Below are positions 1 to 10,322 of a DNA stretch of 64,000 nt, piece by piece (positions within the stretch are counted from its first letter, which is position 1; each line of letters opens with the position of its first letter). The DNA comes from Ulota crispa (lineage: Eukaryota; Streptophyta; Bryopsida; Orthotrichales; Orthotrichaceae), in assembly GCA_963920765.1 (NCBI GenBank), contig OY987247.1, positions 22,478,471 to 22,542,470 on the forward strand. The letters are read 5' to 3'. The position numbers were made by a program, and so were the translations under genes. Below the pieces are notes generated by a model. That model did no database searches and had not been told where the DNA came from. It saw only the letters and a list, made by a program, of their open reading frames with translations.

Positions 1-1100
1 CTATCGAGCTCACAACCCATTTTCTCTCTAGTCCAGCAAACCCAATCTCTCTTAAGCTCACAGCCCATTTCCTAGTTGAGTCCAGCCGAGCTCAATCTCT
101 CTTGAGCTCACAGCCTAGTCCCTAGTTGAGTTCAATAGCTTTGTCTCTTGAGCTCACAGCCATTTTCCTTCTAGCCCAGCAAACCCAGTCTCTCTTGAGC
201 TCACAGTCCATTTCCTAGTTGAGTCCAGCCAAGCTCAGTCTCTCTCAAGCTCACAGTCCAGTCTCTAGTTGAGTTTAGTAGCTTAGTCTCTCAAGCTCAC
301 AGCCATTTCTATTTGAGTCGAGCAGCTTGATCTCTCAAGCTCACAACCCATTTTCTATTTGAGTCCAGTAGCTCAGTCTCTTGAGCTCATAGCCCATTTT
401 TTATTTGAGTCCAATAGCTCAATCCTCTCAAAGCTCACAGCCCATTTTCTACTGTAGTCCAACACCTTAGTCTCTTGAGCTCACAACCCATTTTCTAATC
501 AAGTCTAGTTGCCCAGTCCTCTCAAAGCTTGCAGCCCATTTTCTATTCAAGTCAAGTACCTCCATCCTCTCAAGCTCACAGCCCATTTTCTATTTGAGTC
601 TAGCAAGCTCAGTCTCTTGAGCTCACAGCCATTTTCTATTCAAGTCCTGCAAGCTTAGTCTCTTGAGCTCACAGCCCATCTCTCCAAATTCACAGCTCAT
701 TCTCGCCTCTTAGTCATGGGCTAGTCTCTCAAATTCCAAGTCCAGCACTCAGTCTCTCTCAAATCTAGTCACTAGCTTCTCCCCTTGAATTCCCACGTCT
801 GGCACTCTGCCCTAGAATTCCAAATCTAGCACTCAGTCCCTCTCAAATCCTGTCACTAGCCTCTCCCCTCAAATTCCCACATTTGGCACTCTGCCCTCAA
901 AATCCCACATCCGGCACTTTATCCTCAAATTCCAACATCCGGCACTCTGTCCTCAAATTCCAAGTTTGGCAATCTGCCCTCTCAATTCCCACAATTTGGC
1001 ACCCTGCCTTCCAGTCCCTCTCAAGCTAGAGCTCAGTCTCCCTCAAGCCAGAGCTTCGTCCTCCTCAAGCCAGAGCTTAGTCCCTCAAGCCAAAGCAATC
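1..1100. repeat. Degenerate tandem repeat array in three segments
   Basis: From 1 to about 720 a unit of roughly 45-52 bases recurs, each containing AGCTCACAGCCCATTTTCTA followed by a GAGTCCAGCAGCTCAGTCTCT-like part. From about 720 to 1010 the unit shortens to about 35 bases built around CAAATTCCCACATCCGGCAC. From about 1010 to 1100 it becomes a unit of about 20-25 bases around CTCAAGCCAGAGCTTAGTCC. Copies differ by substitutions and small indels, so this is an old array. It is pyrimidine-rich on this strand. It may be a minisatellite or repeats inside a long terminal repeat; the left end is cut by the window. Confidence 0.85.
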
Positions 1101-1949
1101 TTCAATGTTGGACCCCTTGGCTCTTCACCTTCGGCTGATATCCAGCTGCGATACCTGGCCTGTCGGACCTCAGCCCTTGTCTTTGGGCTTTGGACCCCTG
1201 CTCTTGCCAGGGCCAATAGGTTTGATTTACAAATTTCAGAGTATTTTTGACTTGGGAAAGGGAAATTGGGCCCCTTAATTAGGCTCACCCACTCCCTTGG
1301 CTTCACTAACTATTTTAACAATTGTTCTAAAACACGTGAAGATCTTTGGATTTGCCTAAGTTAGAAGTGGCGTCATAGTGCCCACGGGAACCCGCAACCC
1401 ATCATACTTCCAATATTGACTAGACAAGGAGGACCCTTTTGGCATCCAAGGACATCCATAACTAACCCAAGGATTAGAATAATCCTTGGTTCTTGGTCAA
1501 TGGAAGTTGATTTATGTTGTGATTACTTGTCACAACATAGTAGCCTAGACCGGTCTTCTAGAATGGGTTAATCTACCAGCCTATTAGAATGTTATGATTA
1601 TTTGTCCCTAGAGTAGAGTCATTATATGCTTGATCTAGCACACGCATGAGAGAATGGAGGCCGTTTATCAGCTAGCTGAAGGGTATGTCAAGCCCCATGA
1701 CGAGGTATGATTACTTGTGCCCTGCTTATAACTGGCCATGTTTGGCATATCAAATCAATTATTTCTTTGCTTATCATTGTATGATGTAGGTCCATTAGAA
1801 AAGATCCATTGCTTGGAAGGCGTCTTTTAGTTGGAAATATACAAACCAAATCCACCTTCTTGCTGTTTTTTTACACTTAGCTCATCTCTCAACTGAGATT
1901 AGAACCCGGTTGTGCTTGTGCTTACTTCTCGAGGGGGAGGTTTAAGCAC
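1101..1949. other. No gene seen; possible primer-binding-like site
   Basis: This stretch is unique-looking sequence of higher GC than most of the window. At 1368-1391 it reads TGGCGTCATAGTGCCCACGG followed by GAAC, which loosely resembles the TGGCGCC...GGGGA primer-binding site that many plant Ty3 retrotransposons use. That would make the upstream array part of a long terminal repeat. I see no CA dinucleotide immediately before it, and no gag or pol frame after it, so this is a weak suggestion only. Confidence 0.2.
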
Positions 1950-2243
1950 TCACAGGCCCCAGTCTTGTTTTTCACTCAATGGCCAAACATCACAGAGGAT
2001 CCCTAAGATGTTGAACACTATAAACTTGCGGTTCAAGTCATGAATGAATGCCACCAATGGAGAGTGTAGGAGATGAAGTGGCTTGATTTTTTTGGAGGAC
2101 CTGCCTCGCCCAAATGTGCATTTCATCTTCACCCGCTTCTTCATGGGCGTGTTGTTAGGATCCACTACATTATTCCCAACAACGTCTGCTTCTGTGATCA
2201 AAGAGCACACCTTTAGACAACTGTCCATGATGTCATTACCCAT
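1950..2243 (-). CDS. Unrecognised minus-strand coding fragment
   Basis: An open frame of 97 codons starts with ATG at 2243. It has a basic centre (MKKRVKMKCTFGRGRSSKKI, residues about 34-53) and then a hydrophobic stretch. The composition looks coding rather than random. It lies downstream of the other minus-strand fragments at 2462-5843 and may be their 3' part. I recognise no domain, and no family can be named. Confidence 0.3.
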   Translation of the reverse strand: MGNDIMDSCLKVCSLITEADVVGNNVVDPNNTPMKKRVKMKCTFGRGRSSKKIKPLHLLHSPLVAFIHDLNRKFIVFNILGILCDVWPLSEKQDWGL

Positions 2244-2461
2244 TTCAAAAGCAATTCCTTCAGTTTAAAGCTCAAGTTGAACCAACTTTGTTTCATACCT
2301 ACCTTGTTCTGCACGTTCTCCCCTGCATAGACCTCCTAGGCCTTCTCTTTGGCCATCGTTGCTTGTATTGGGATGAGTTGATGTGATGGTTGTGCTCTGG
2401 AGATGGTCTTCTGCCCCTCCTCAAAAGATTGGTAGAGTGTGGAATTTGGATGTGTTAATTC

Positions 2462-2938
2462 CTAAGGTTCAAGGACGTTGTCTAAACCCAATTGTACGCC
2501 CTCGTTGGGCAAACTAATAGATCCCTCAGGGTTGGTCACAGGTGTATGTGCCTTTTGCATTATTGCGTTGTGGCAGGATGGGCCTCTTGAGGAGGTGCCC
2601 TGCACTTTGACTTCTGGCTGGTCGACAGCTATCGCCGGTGCAAGCATCCTTGTTCTCAAAGTTCCTTCTACAATCAAAGGGGCAGTGGCCTCCAATCCAC
2701 CGTGACTGACCTTATCAAAAATCTTTGCCATCATCGCAGAGATGTGTCCAAATTTGGAGTTCCAATCCTTCTGCAGCTCCTTCAATTCCAGCCTTACCTT
2801 CTCAACTGACGTGCCTTGGATTTCCCTTGTGGATGCCACAACCTTACTTTTTGTTTGCTTGGGTGCACTACCTTGTCCTGGATTCTCCAAAACTGACTCA
2901 ATGGCCACACTAGTGGACGGTCCCTCCAATTCATTGGC
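2462..2938 (-). CDS. Unrecognised minus-strand exon, Ser/Lys-rich
   Basis: On the minus strand a TTTGTTGTAG acceptor ends just before 2938. The frame from there stays open for about 158 codons to the stop at 2462. The product has a polar N-terminal half, a short helical segment (VEKVRLELKELQKDWNSKFG) that could be a coiled coil, and a Gly/Pro/Ser-rich end. It runs in the same direction as the fragments at 3217-4599. I infer one disrupted gene or a transposon accessory protein, but no family is recognisable. Confidence 0.4.
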   Translation of the reverse strand, partial: ANELEGPSTSVAIESVLENPGQGSAPKQTKSKVVASTREIQGTSVEKVRLELKELQKDWNSKFGHISAMMAKIFDKVSHGGLEATAPLIVEGTLRTRMLAPAIAVDQPEVKVQGTSSRGPSCHNAIMQKAHTPVTNPEGSISLPNEGVQLGLDNVLEP

Positions 2939-3216
2939 CTACAACAAAGACGTATATGAAGTTTTGAGCTGGAAGTACTCTTGTGGGAAACAATTGTTTA
3001 GTATGTTATGAGTTGTATATTTCTCTATTAAAGTGGTTATACATAAACGTAACGCTCAAATCAAGGATAACATATCCTATAGTATTCAAGGATCTACACT
3101 GTAGTGCATCCTAATGGTGATTGCATTTGTCAATGAGTTCAAGGAAACTCCTACACTTTCATTCTTGTTCACTAGATTAGCACATATGACATTGAAGACA
3201 TTGGTGACTACATGTT

Positions 3217-4152
3217 TCACTTGCAAACAAGCCTAGATTGTATCGATCCATCAAGGGGCCTTGACCACAAGCCTCCAGATTTTATACGCCATGCTAGACT
3301 CATGCGCTTTGCCTTCGCCATTTTGTCTGCCCGCACAATGAGCTTCTTGGATTTGTCGAGGTGGGACTTCTTCACATTTGCAAGTGGCTGCTTCCCCTAA
3401 TTTACACCCCGCTTCACATTTGACCTTTTTGTTTGAACTTGCTTGTTCAATTTGGACAAAAAAATCAACTTTGGAACATCTCCAAGCCCTCCCCAGTAAT
3501 CAAACAAGGCTACCATCTTGTCCTTTATGGCTAGGAAAAGTGGCTTGGGGTGCTCAAAGAAAGAATCTGCACTCCAATCCAAATCTCTTGATAACCCTCA
3601 AAGTTTTCTCAACCAATCAAAATAGTGTTGTCCGACTAGTTTCTCATCCTTGTCTAATTGTACCCAGTCCAACTTGGGCCCTAGTTCCCCTTCTGCTGCG
3701 TCTACTTGAGCTTGTCTCTCCTTTGAGGATGTGCCATAGGCGGGGCTTCTCTTCTCACAATGAGGGGGGAGACCTCCTCCATTGTGGCCACTCGCGGCAA
3801 TGGGCTTAGGGTCAAAGGCCTTACCCTTTCTTTGTGATTTTAGCTTCACGTTACCCTCCCTTGCCCTTCTTTTCAAGATAGCAATCTCCCGCAACTCCAA
3901 ATCTTCTAAGACTTTGTTGTGGACTAGATCACCTCCACTGGTGTTGTTGTCCTCTTTGCTGCTCTGCATATCCTCCTTCAATGGCAACTCCAACTCCTTT
4001 GCAAATTCGTCGTCAGCAAAATTATCCTCTTCCTTGTTTTCAGCTTCCTCTGCAAAGGCCAACGCTCTTTGGTAGGCATTGTTCCTTTCTTGGATTGAGT
4101 CATTGTTTCCTAACCCTTGTGAGTTAGCCATCACTAGCTCCAACGCCTCCAT
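3217..4152 (-). pseudogene. Unrecognised 311-codon reading frame with two internal stops
   Basis: From an ATG at 4152 a single minus-strand frame runs 311 codons to TGA at 3217-3219. It is interrupted only by TGA at 3598-3600 and TAG at 3397-3399. The frame keeps coding character on both sides of each stop. The N-terminal third is acidic (AEEAENKEEDNFADDEFAKE), the middle is basic (ILKRRAREGNVKLKSQRKGK), and the C-terminal part is lysine-rich. This pattern suggests a recently inactivated gene, possibly a mobile-element protein. No catalytic motif or known fold is seen. The exon at 4207-4599 lies immediately upstream and probably belongs to it. Confidence 0.5.
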
Positions 4153-4206
4153 GTAATAAAAACTTAGTCTAGCATTCTTTAGAAATCAATCCTTCAAAAA
4201 ACATGA

Positions 4207-4599
4207 CTATAGTAATGAAGAGTTCCAAACCTCATTGCCCCCTCTTTCAGCCTCTCTAGCCTCCACCTCCGACAAGAGTTGCTCCTTGAAATTGTAGTCC
4301 TCTTCTTCTTCCTCCTTGCGGTAAGTGGGATCTTGTATCTCCTCCATTGATACGGCAAGTCTTACAGATCGCCTCTTTGGGCGCAAGGAAATTTGCTTTT
4401 TGTTCTTTTCGTCGTCCAAGACCGCTGCTGACCTCACTTGCTTGCTAATTTTGTGAACATACGCCAATTTGTTAGCCATCAACTTTAGCACAAGAGTCAT
4501 GATTGCAAGGAAGGTGGCGACTTCACAAAAAGTTTTGACTTGAATGTAATCAGGGAGGTTTGCAATTCCCTTGGTGAATTTTTTTGACTCAATTGACAT
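4207..4599 (-). CDS. Unrecognised minus-strand exon with basic and acidic tracts
   Basis: This 130-codon open frame starts at ATG 4599. It has a hydrophobic segment near residues 25-45, a basic patch (LRPKRRSVRLAVSMEE, about residues 72-87) and then a glutamate run (RKEEEEEDYNFKEQ). It ends about 55 bases before the ATG of the frame at 3217-4152, and a short intron or a small disruption could join the two. The hydrophobic segment is too weak to call a membrane protein. The family is unknown. Confidence 0.45.
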   Translation of the reverse strand: MSIESKKFTKGIANLPDYIQVKTFCEVATFLAIMTLVLKLMANKLAYVHKISKQVRSAAVLDDEKNKKQISLRPKRRSVRLAVSMEEIQDPTYRKEEEEEDYNFKEQLLSEVEAREAERGGNEVWNSSLL

Positions 4600-5564
4600 T
4601 TCAATATCTATTTCTTTTCAAATGCGGATTGCCCGCCATGGAATTGCAAGACGTACTAGATGCGGACTTCACAAAACAACAAGAAACATACCATTGTAGG
4701 AATGAAAATGACAACAATGGATACAATAGCAAAACTCATTGTCCTACACCTGACGTGACTATACAGAGTTGGCATAGAAGTGACCTTCGTGACGGCCAAG
4801 AATTGTTAATTAGATAGCTTGCTTGATCTATGGTCTTTGATTAGAGTTTTAGGGGACATCCTTGAATACAAAGGAAAGGGAGCTTTTCACAATTGCATTA
4901 TTAAATTCCCAATTTCAGCATATTCACTAATAAACCCTATCTAACTTCCAAGGGAAAAGGGCTTTCCTGGATGATTAGGAACGACTAATCAGAAATACAA
5001 CAATGCAACTGTTGATGACATTCATGGAGAACTAGCATTTGACGACGGCGTGCATTAAACCTACCAAAACTAATTGTTTCTACTAGGAACTCTACCTCTA
5101 ACAACAATAGGACTACCTGTACAGACTCCAATGATCCACCCGCCCCTCTAAATGATTTCCCGCAAGTTGCAAACAAGCACTCTAATAGTGACAACCGTGA
5201 GAGCACAATGGAAGAGTAAGTGCCGCGTTGAAAAGCTCTATATTCTTCTTAGTACTATAGGTAGCATACGTGCAAGTTTGGTGACCCCTCAATACTCTCC
5301 AATTGCCTCTTCAAGCTCACAATCTCTGTTTGTATGCACAACTCTTTGCATCCACTGCTGCAAGCGTTCCAATTTCAAATTTGCACTCTCTATTGCAACT
5401 GAAGTCAATTGGAGTGGGCAAGTGATTGATGCATCGAAAGCAATGCCTCATTCTAAATGCACAGGAAGGAGGTTAGTCACTCACCTTTTGTCCTTGTGAA
5501 TTTTGCAAGCTAGCGCAAGCTTTGGTAGTCAAAGTTCCCTCAGTCGCTGGTTGTTCTTTGCTAT
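4600..5564. other. No gene seen
   Basis: Only short frames are found on either strand. They lack ATG starts in good context and recognisable motifs. This could be an intron of the surrounding minus-strand gene remnant. Confidence 0.4.
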
Positions 5565-5843
5565 TCACTGGAGCTTGAGTTCCTCATACTTTGCTGCAAT
5601 TTTTGTTTCCATTTTGTCTTGTACTAAAGTGCAGGGAGCTTCGCCGCCACTATCGTCTCCTCTTGCAAGTTCCTGATCTCTATACGGAATGGTTGAATAC
5701 AACTCTCCAGGCACGGGATTGGCTATGGAGTCAACCCGTGGGAGTGACATCAGCAGCACCTGACAAGTACGTCTCAATATTTCCTTTTTGAGCTGGCATG
5801 TCACGTCCGTCATTGGTGGCAAAGCACTCAAGTAGTCTGTCAC
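5565..5843 (-). CDS. Possible minus-strand exon, unrecognised
   Basis: A 92-codon open frame without an ATG start (its first in-frame start-like codon is GTG) encodes a polar peptide ending in QDKMETKIAAKYEELKLQ, which looks helical. It precedes the minus-strand fragments at 4599 and below, and could be an upstream exon of the same decayed gene. No domain is identified. Confidence 0.3.
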   Translation of the reverse strand: MTDYLSALPPMTDVTCQLKKEILRRTCQVLLMSLPRVDSIANPVPGELYSTIPYRDQELARGDDSGGEAPCTLVQDKMETKIAAKYEELKLQ

Positions 5844-6076
5844 TTCTACCAGCGTAAGAGTGTCACTTTGCTAAGTCATTTGATGGTTAGTGCTATTCTA
5901 CTTGGAGTGTGTATTGCCACTTCTTGAACTACTAGACGTGAAATGAAGTAATACTTAATATACTCATGGATGCAATAATCTAACTTTCCATGCACTTTAA
6001 CAAATATTGAACTAGATAGTTGAAAGTCCAATTATGTCAAAAGATGAAGACTCTTGGAGCTTCCGCAAACTTTGAC

Positions 6077-6212
6077 TATGGCAGGAAAAAGAGGCCCAAG
6101 CAGATGCACTGTGTCTTTGCCAATACACTTGTCCTTGCTGTGATTACGGTGGAGGGAAAGTGCTGAACAAGTCCACAATTTGAAAACATCTCAAAACAAG
6201 GAAATGAGATCC
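6077..6212 (+). pseudogene. Zinc-finger N-terminal exon remnant, Cys/His-rich
   Basis: An ATG at about 6077 begins MAGKRGPSRC. After a frameshift the reading continues CLCQYTCPCCDYGGGKVLNK, then STI, a TGA stop where Trp would fit, and KHLKTRK. The CxCxxxCxCC...GGG...ST...HL spacing recalls the Cys/His finger found at the N-terminus of plant tnp2-type transposases. Compare YPCACERCH...VVESHHQKYG in the frame at 31488-31733. It may be the first exon of element A (tnp2 at 8373) or part of the SET-domain relic just downstream. It is frameshifted and stopped, hence not functional as read. Confidence 0.4.
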
Positions 6213-6525
6213 TACTTTCACTTGCTCAGTTGTGGTATGGTATTACCATATCCTTTGCTTTTCCTCCAAATTTATGTTAACTGTGATTTATTAATTACTT
6301 CAATTTTGTTTTGCCAGCATTTGTAGGAGCCTAAGCAAGCCCCTATTGAGGAGGTATGTTGATTTCCCTTCGTTTGTTTTTAGACAAACAAAGTAGCTCC
6401 TACACAAGAGGACTTTCATTTGTAAAAGGGAGGGCACTGAATTCTCAAAGCTAGCTTGACAACAACTATCATACGCAATAGATGAATGGACCCATCCCTA
6501 AACTAACAGAGTTCATTTACTTTGC

Positions 6526-6919
6526 TAGGAAGTGGGAAGTTCAAGTGTCCAGATTTCCACATATGGGGTGGGGTCTATTTGCTTTACAAGAGGCCTCCAA
6601 AGGAGACAATCTCTTACTATTTGTGGGCTAGGTTTATGACAAGGAGGATTACAATACTCTAGAAAGTAATGATCATTGCATGAAGTCATATGTCATGCAA
6701 GTGGACACTGACATCTTTATCAATGGAGATGTTGTAAGGGGGAATGTAGTTGGTTTTATCAATAGCTCAATAGGCAAGGAGGGTATTGGTAATGTGATTT
6801 GGGAATACAGGATGGAACTCTAGCCGTGGAATTCCTATGAGGTGGGATTTGTGATGACAATAGCCAGCAAGAATATTGCTGTCGGAGAGGAACTTTATGC
6901 AGAGTACACTATGAATTGA
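6526..6919 (+). pseudogene. Decayed SET-domain (lysine methyltransferase) fragment
   Basis: After an AG acceptor-like site near 6527 one frame reads a GxG-type start (ISTYGVGSICFTRGLQ). A frameshift near 6600 leads into a single frame from 6602 to 6919. That frame contains the N-x-x-x-F-I-N-S core (RGNVVGFINSSIGKEGIGNV, then IWEY) and the C-terminal GFVMTIASKNIAVGEELYAE followed by Tyr-Thr, the usual GEEL..Y segment. Stops lie after FVG (TAG, about 6629-6631) and after YRMEL. The GxG, NxxxFIN and GEEL-Y motifs in correct order identify a SET domain. SET proteins transfer methyl groups from AdoMet to lysines, usually on histones. The NHSC motif is replaced by NSSI and I see no post-SET cysteines. 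It is not of the SUVR type seen at 57-58.6 kb. Confidence 0.72.
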
Positions 6920-8372
6920 ATTGCATATTGAACGTCCTTGAGATTGTATCAAATGAGGTACATTAGTTTACTGGCACCTTTTTTGTAAAACAAATGTCAA
7001 ACATGTACATCAATGTTTCCAATTCTGCAAGTGTGTATCTATGTTTGACATGTATACAACACAAAAAGTACGTTTAGGAATGTATAAGGAGGTAATCGTT
7101 ACATTGGGGAAGGGTATGTGTATGGGATTTTGGATTTCAAGTTTTGCAAAATAATATTTGCTGAACATTTTGTAATGACCAGAACATGAAGAAGAATGCA
7201 AAAGTGAATTTCTAAGTAGTTCCATGTTTATGGTGTTGTAAGTAGAGATCCTTGATGCAATGCTGGTTCAGCATTTTCAGAGAACGCGCTGCTATGCAAT
7301 TGGATTTTGATTTCTAGCATAGAGTCAAGTGTGACTGGTTTGAGGTGCCCACGACAAATAGTAGTAGTGACGGAGTGGTGTTCTTGAGGAGCACTTTGTT
7401 ATTGAGAATTGACTCTGTCCAAAGTAGAACTAGCATCCTCTGTTTCACTGCTCTGTTCCTTATTTTGGTCCATTCAAATGCATAACAAATTTGAAAAGAC
7501 TTGGACGTCTTCTTCCTTTGATCCATTAGGTGGAGAGAAGCATGGTCATTATTGACAAAATTGAAACTAGTTATCTGTAATTTAATACTATCCTAACCTT
7601 TAGGCAGATGCTGAATTATTATTTAGCAATTGTTAGATTTAAAATCGTAGGAGACATTCTTGACCAGAAACTATTCAGTCAAATCTTTGACATTGTTGGA
7701 GGAAAGAGAGTAAACCAATTCTTACATAATTCCTTCATATGTCCGCGTTCTAAACTGTATTAGATATAAGTCATACCATCAATATTAGAGGGCATTTCAT
7801 GACTCTGATTTATGACTACTATGAGTCATTTATGAATTTGAATGACTCAAGGCAGTCATAAATTACAGTCATAAAGTACCCATTTTCTTGTATGCACATA
7901 CAAGCATTACATCATCTTTTGCTTATGGGTTAGCATTGTATACGCTATCAAACATAGAATCGGAACATACATAGGAGAAACGATTTTAAGCCTTTCACAG
8001 GTGTGCCCAATGTGCAGACAAATCCAATAGGAGGATCATTCAAGCTACACTCTTAGAGATGGTTAGATTATTTTATATGAAGACATCCTTGTATTGAAAT
8101 GAAAGAACATAACCGGTCCTCCCTTGTAGGTTGGAGTGGTTGTGTAATAATTTGTGACTATAGTTGTTCACTACCATATAGAATGTCGTTAGTGCTATCT
8201 CTGAGTCACCGCGCGCAGTCAATTGTTTGCATCTTTGTAAAGATGTGTTCAGCAACCATTGCCTTGGACAGGCTTTGTGTAAGAGCTTCTGATTAGGGAA
8301 TGTAGCTTCCTTCCTACAATTGTCACATAACCTTCTCATAGTGATACACATGTCTAGGACGACAATGCAAAG
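6920..8372. other. No gene seen; contains one hairpin
   Basis: There are only short, unconvincing frames. The stretch separates the SET relic from the tnp2 relic of element A and may hold introns or the element's leader. The hairpin at 7799-7872 is listed separately. Confidence 0.4.
7799..7872. repeat. Inverted repeat with 32-base arms
   Basis: Arms at 7799-7830 and 7841-7872 are inverted copies (27 of 32 positions match by eye) around a 10-base loop. Both arms contain repeated ATGACT and TTATGACT words. It could be a small foldback element or a subterminal hairpin of a DNA transposon. No target duplication was recognised. Confidence 0.7.
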
Positions 8373-9943
8373 TTGGGCCTGGTGTACCCAGCTTGGAGAC
8401 AAAAAAGCAGCACAATTAACAATAGAGAAAGGTCAAGAGGAGAGGAGCCAACAACGAGGTCGAGGGAAGAAGAATTGAGTACGACAGTCGACGCAGACAC
8501 AAGTCATGTCAAGGTCATGCATATGATTACTGATTGGTTTGGGAGGTACAATAGCATTAATATCAACGACTAGCAAGACAATATTGGCAAATTGAATGCA
8601 CATGAAGGAGACAAAGAGGAAGCAGGCCTTGGGGAGAATTTAGATCACTCTCCGTTGCTAGAGAATTACTCAGAGGAGGATTTGTCCGCTGCGTTGACCT
8701 TGCATTCAAAGGACCCGTCCGATGTGGACGTGGAAGAACTCTTGAACAAGGCAAACACCCCTCTTTTCTCCAATAGCACAAGAAATCGATTAACGTTGAC
8801 CTTGTTGCTCCTAGTTTGTTGTACAACTTTTGGAGTGTTCAATAGTTTTGTGGAGGAATTACTAAAGCTCTTGACAGGGACGCTACTACCCAAGGAGAAC
8901 ACCATGCCCTGTACATTCCACAAGGCCAAAACTTTGTTGATGCGGTGAGGCTTATCATATAACTCGATTCATGCTTGCCCAGATGGGTGCTACTTATTTT
9001 GTAATGAATTGCAAGACGCTAAGGAATGCCCACACTGCCACAAATCAAGATACGTAAATAATTCAAAGACGGTGCTAGCTAAAGTGCTTAGGCACTTTTT
9101 GCTGATACCAAGGTTGAGATGTATGTACAGCTGCGTGCAACTTGCAAAGCTGATGAAATGGCATGTTGCCGGGAAGAGCAAGGACAAGATTACAAGGTTG
9201 GTCATGGACTCTAAAGCTTGGAGTCACGTGAACAACAGGTGGCTTGACTTTGCCAAAGAAACAAGGAACCTCAGATTGGGTCTAGCATTAGATGGTGTAA
9301 ATCCATTTCAAAATCAAAGTCTCAGTCATTCTACGTGGCTTGTGATCATCATCAACTACAACCTCCCTCCTTGGTTGGTATCAAAAGAATTCTTTCTAAT
9401 GCTAACTTTAATAATACCCAAGAAAAAAAGTGTGGTAGATCAAAATATTGATATTTACAGGGCCCAACTAATTGAGGAGCTGCAGCTTCTATGGAAAGGT
9501 GTGGAGTGCTTGGATGGCTCCTTGAAACAGTCCATGGATAGGAAATTCAAGCTTCATGGCATCTTGCTTTGGACTATCAACGACTTTCTTGCTTACGGCC
9601 TCATCTGCGGGCAAGTGACAAAGGGTCACAAAGCTTGCCTTGTATGCGGTCCTAGCTTGGACACTAGGCAATCAAAAGCTTTAAAGAAAAACGTGTATTT
9701 AGGACATCGTTGTTATTTGGGAATGGATCATTTCTAGAGGTGTTAAAAATCAAGTTGCAATGGTAACCCCAATCTACGACCTCCGCCACAAAGAATGAGT
9801 GGGTCAAAGCTTGCCCAATTTGCAACGACACGTGAGGACTGGAAGTGCAGTGAAGGAAGAAGAAGAAATGGGCGCATAGAGAATTTGTGCATGCGCACGG
9901 TGTGAAAAGGCGGAGTTCTCTACATGACTTGCCGTATTGGAAG
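8373..9943 (+). pseudogene. tnp2-type CACTA transposase, N-terminal and central part
   Basis: One plus-strand frame runs from 8373 to 9737 with only two internal stops (TAG 8571-8573, TGA 8946-8948). Landmarks of plant Transposase_21 (tnp2) appear in order: ANTPLFSNSTRNRLTLTLLL, SYNSIHACPDGCYLFCNEL, then CPHCHKSRYV, and later LRLGLALDGVNPF and GHKACLVCG. After 9737 the frame breaks but the conserved RPPPQRMSG and a SSLHDLPYWK segment follow, ending at a GTAATA splice donor (9944). The family cuts and moves CACTA elements in the nucleus by binding terminal and subterminal repeats. As read it cannot make a full protein. Confidence 0.85.
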
Positions 9944-10322
9944 GTAATATACAATATGTAGTTTGTGTAAGGAAGTGTTGGTCTTGTAGCTGCTATTGCG
10001 TAATTGTTGTCTTCCACTGCCCTAAACCATTCAATTAGTAATTTGTGTCAATCTGGTCATGCAATGCCCTATTGGCGTTAGAGCATATCAAGTTATGCAT
10101 TCAAAGAATTTTGTGATGAGAGTGATGTGGGAATTACAACATGACTATAGAGTGATATCAATCGTATGTGTAGTCACTTTGCGCAGTGTATTCTTAGTGT
10201 AAGCTGTAAACACGGAAGTGTGTCTTTCTCTGACGCTTGATAGAGCGTCCTTGACATGAATTGTGGATGGGGTGGTTGGTTGCTGTAATTGAAGTTCAGT
10301 AATCTGTGCGTGGCTGTGCATT

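Noticed and set aside
1-720. Regularly spaced repeats resembling a CRISPR array
   Set aside because: Units are adjacent and degenerate along their whole length, without unique spacers, and the context is a eukaryotic genome.
5928-5940. AACTACTAGACG as left terminus of element A
   Set aside because: It lacks the leading C and differs at further positions; its flanking triplet does not match ACA at the right end.
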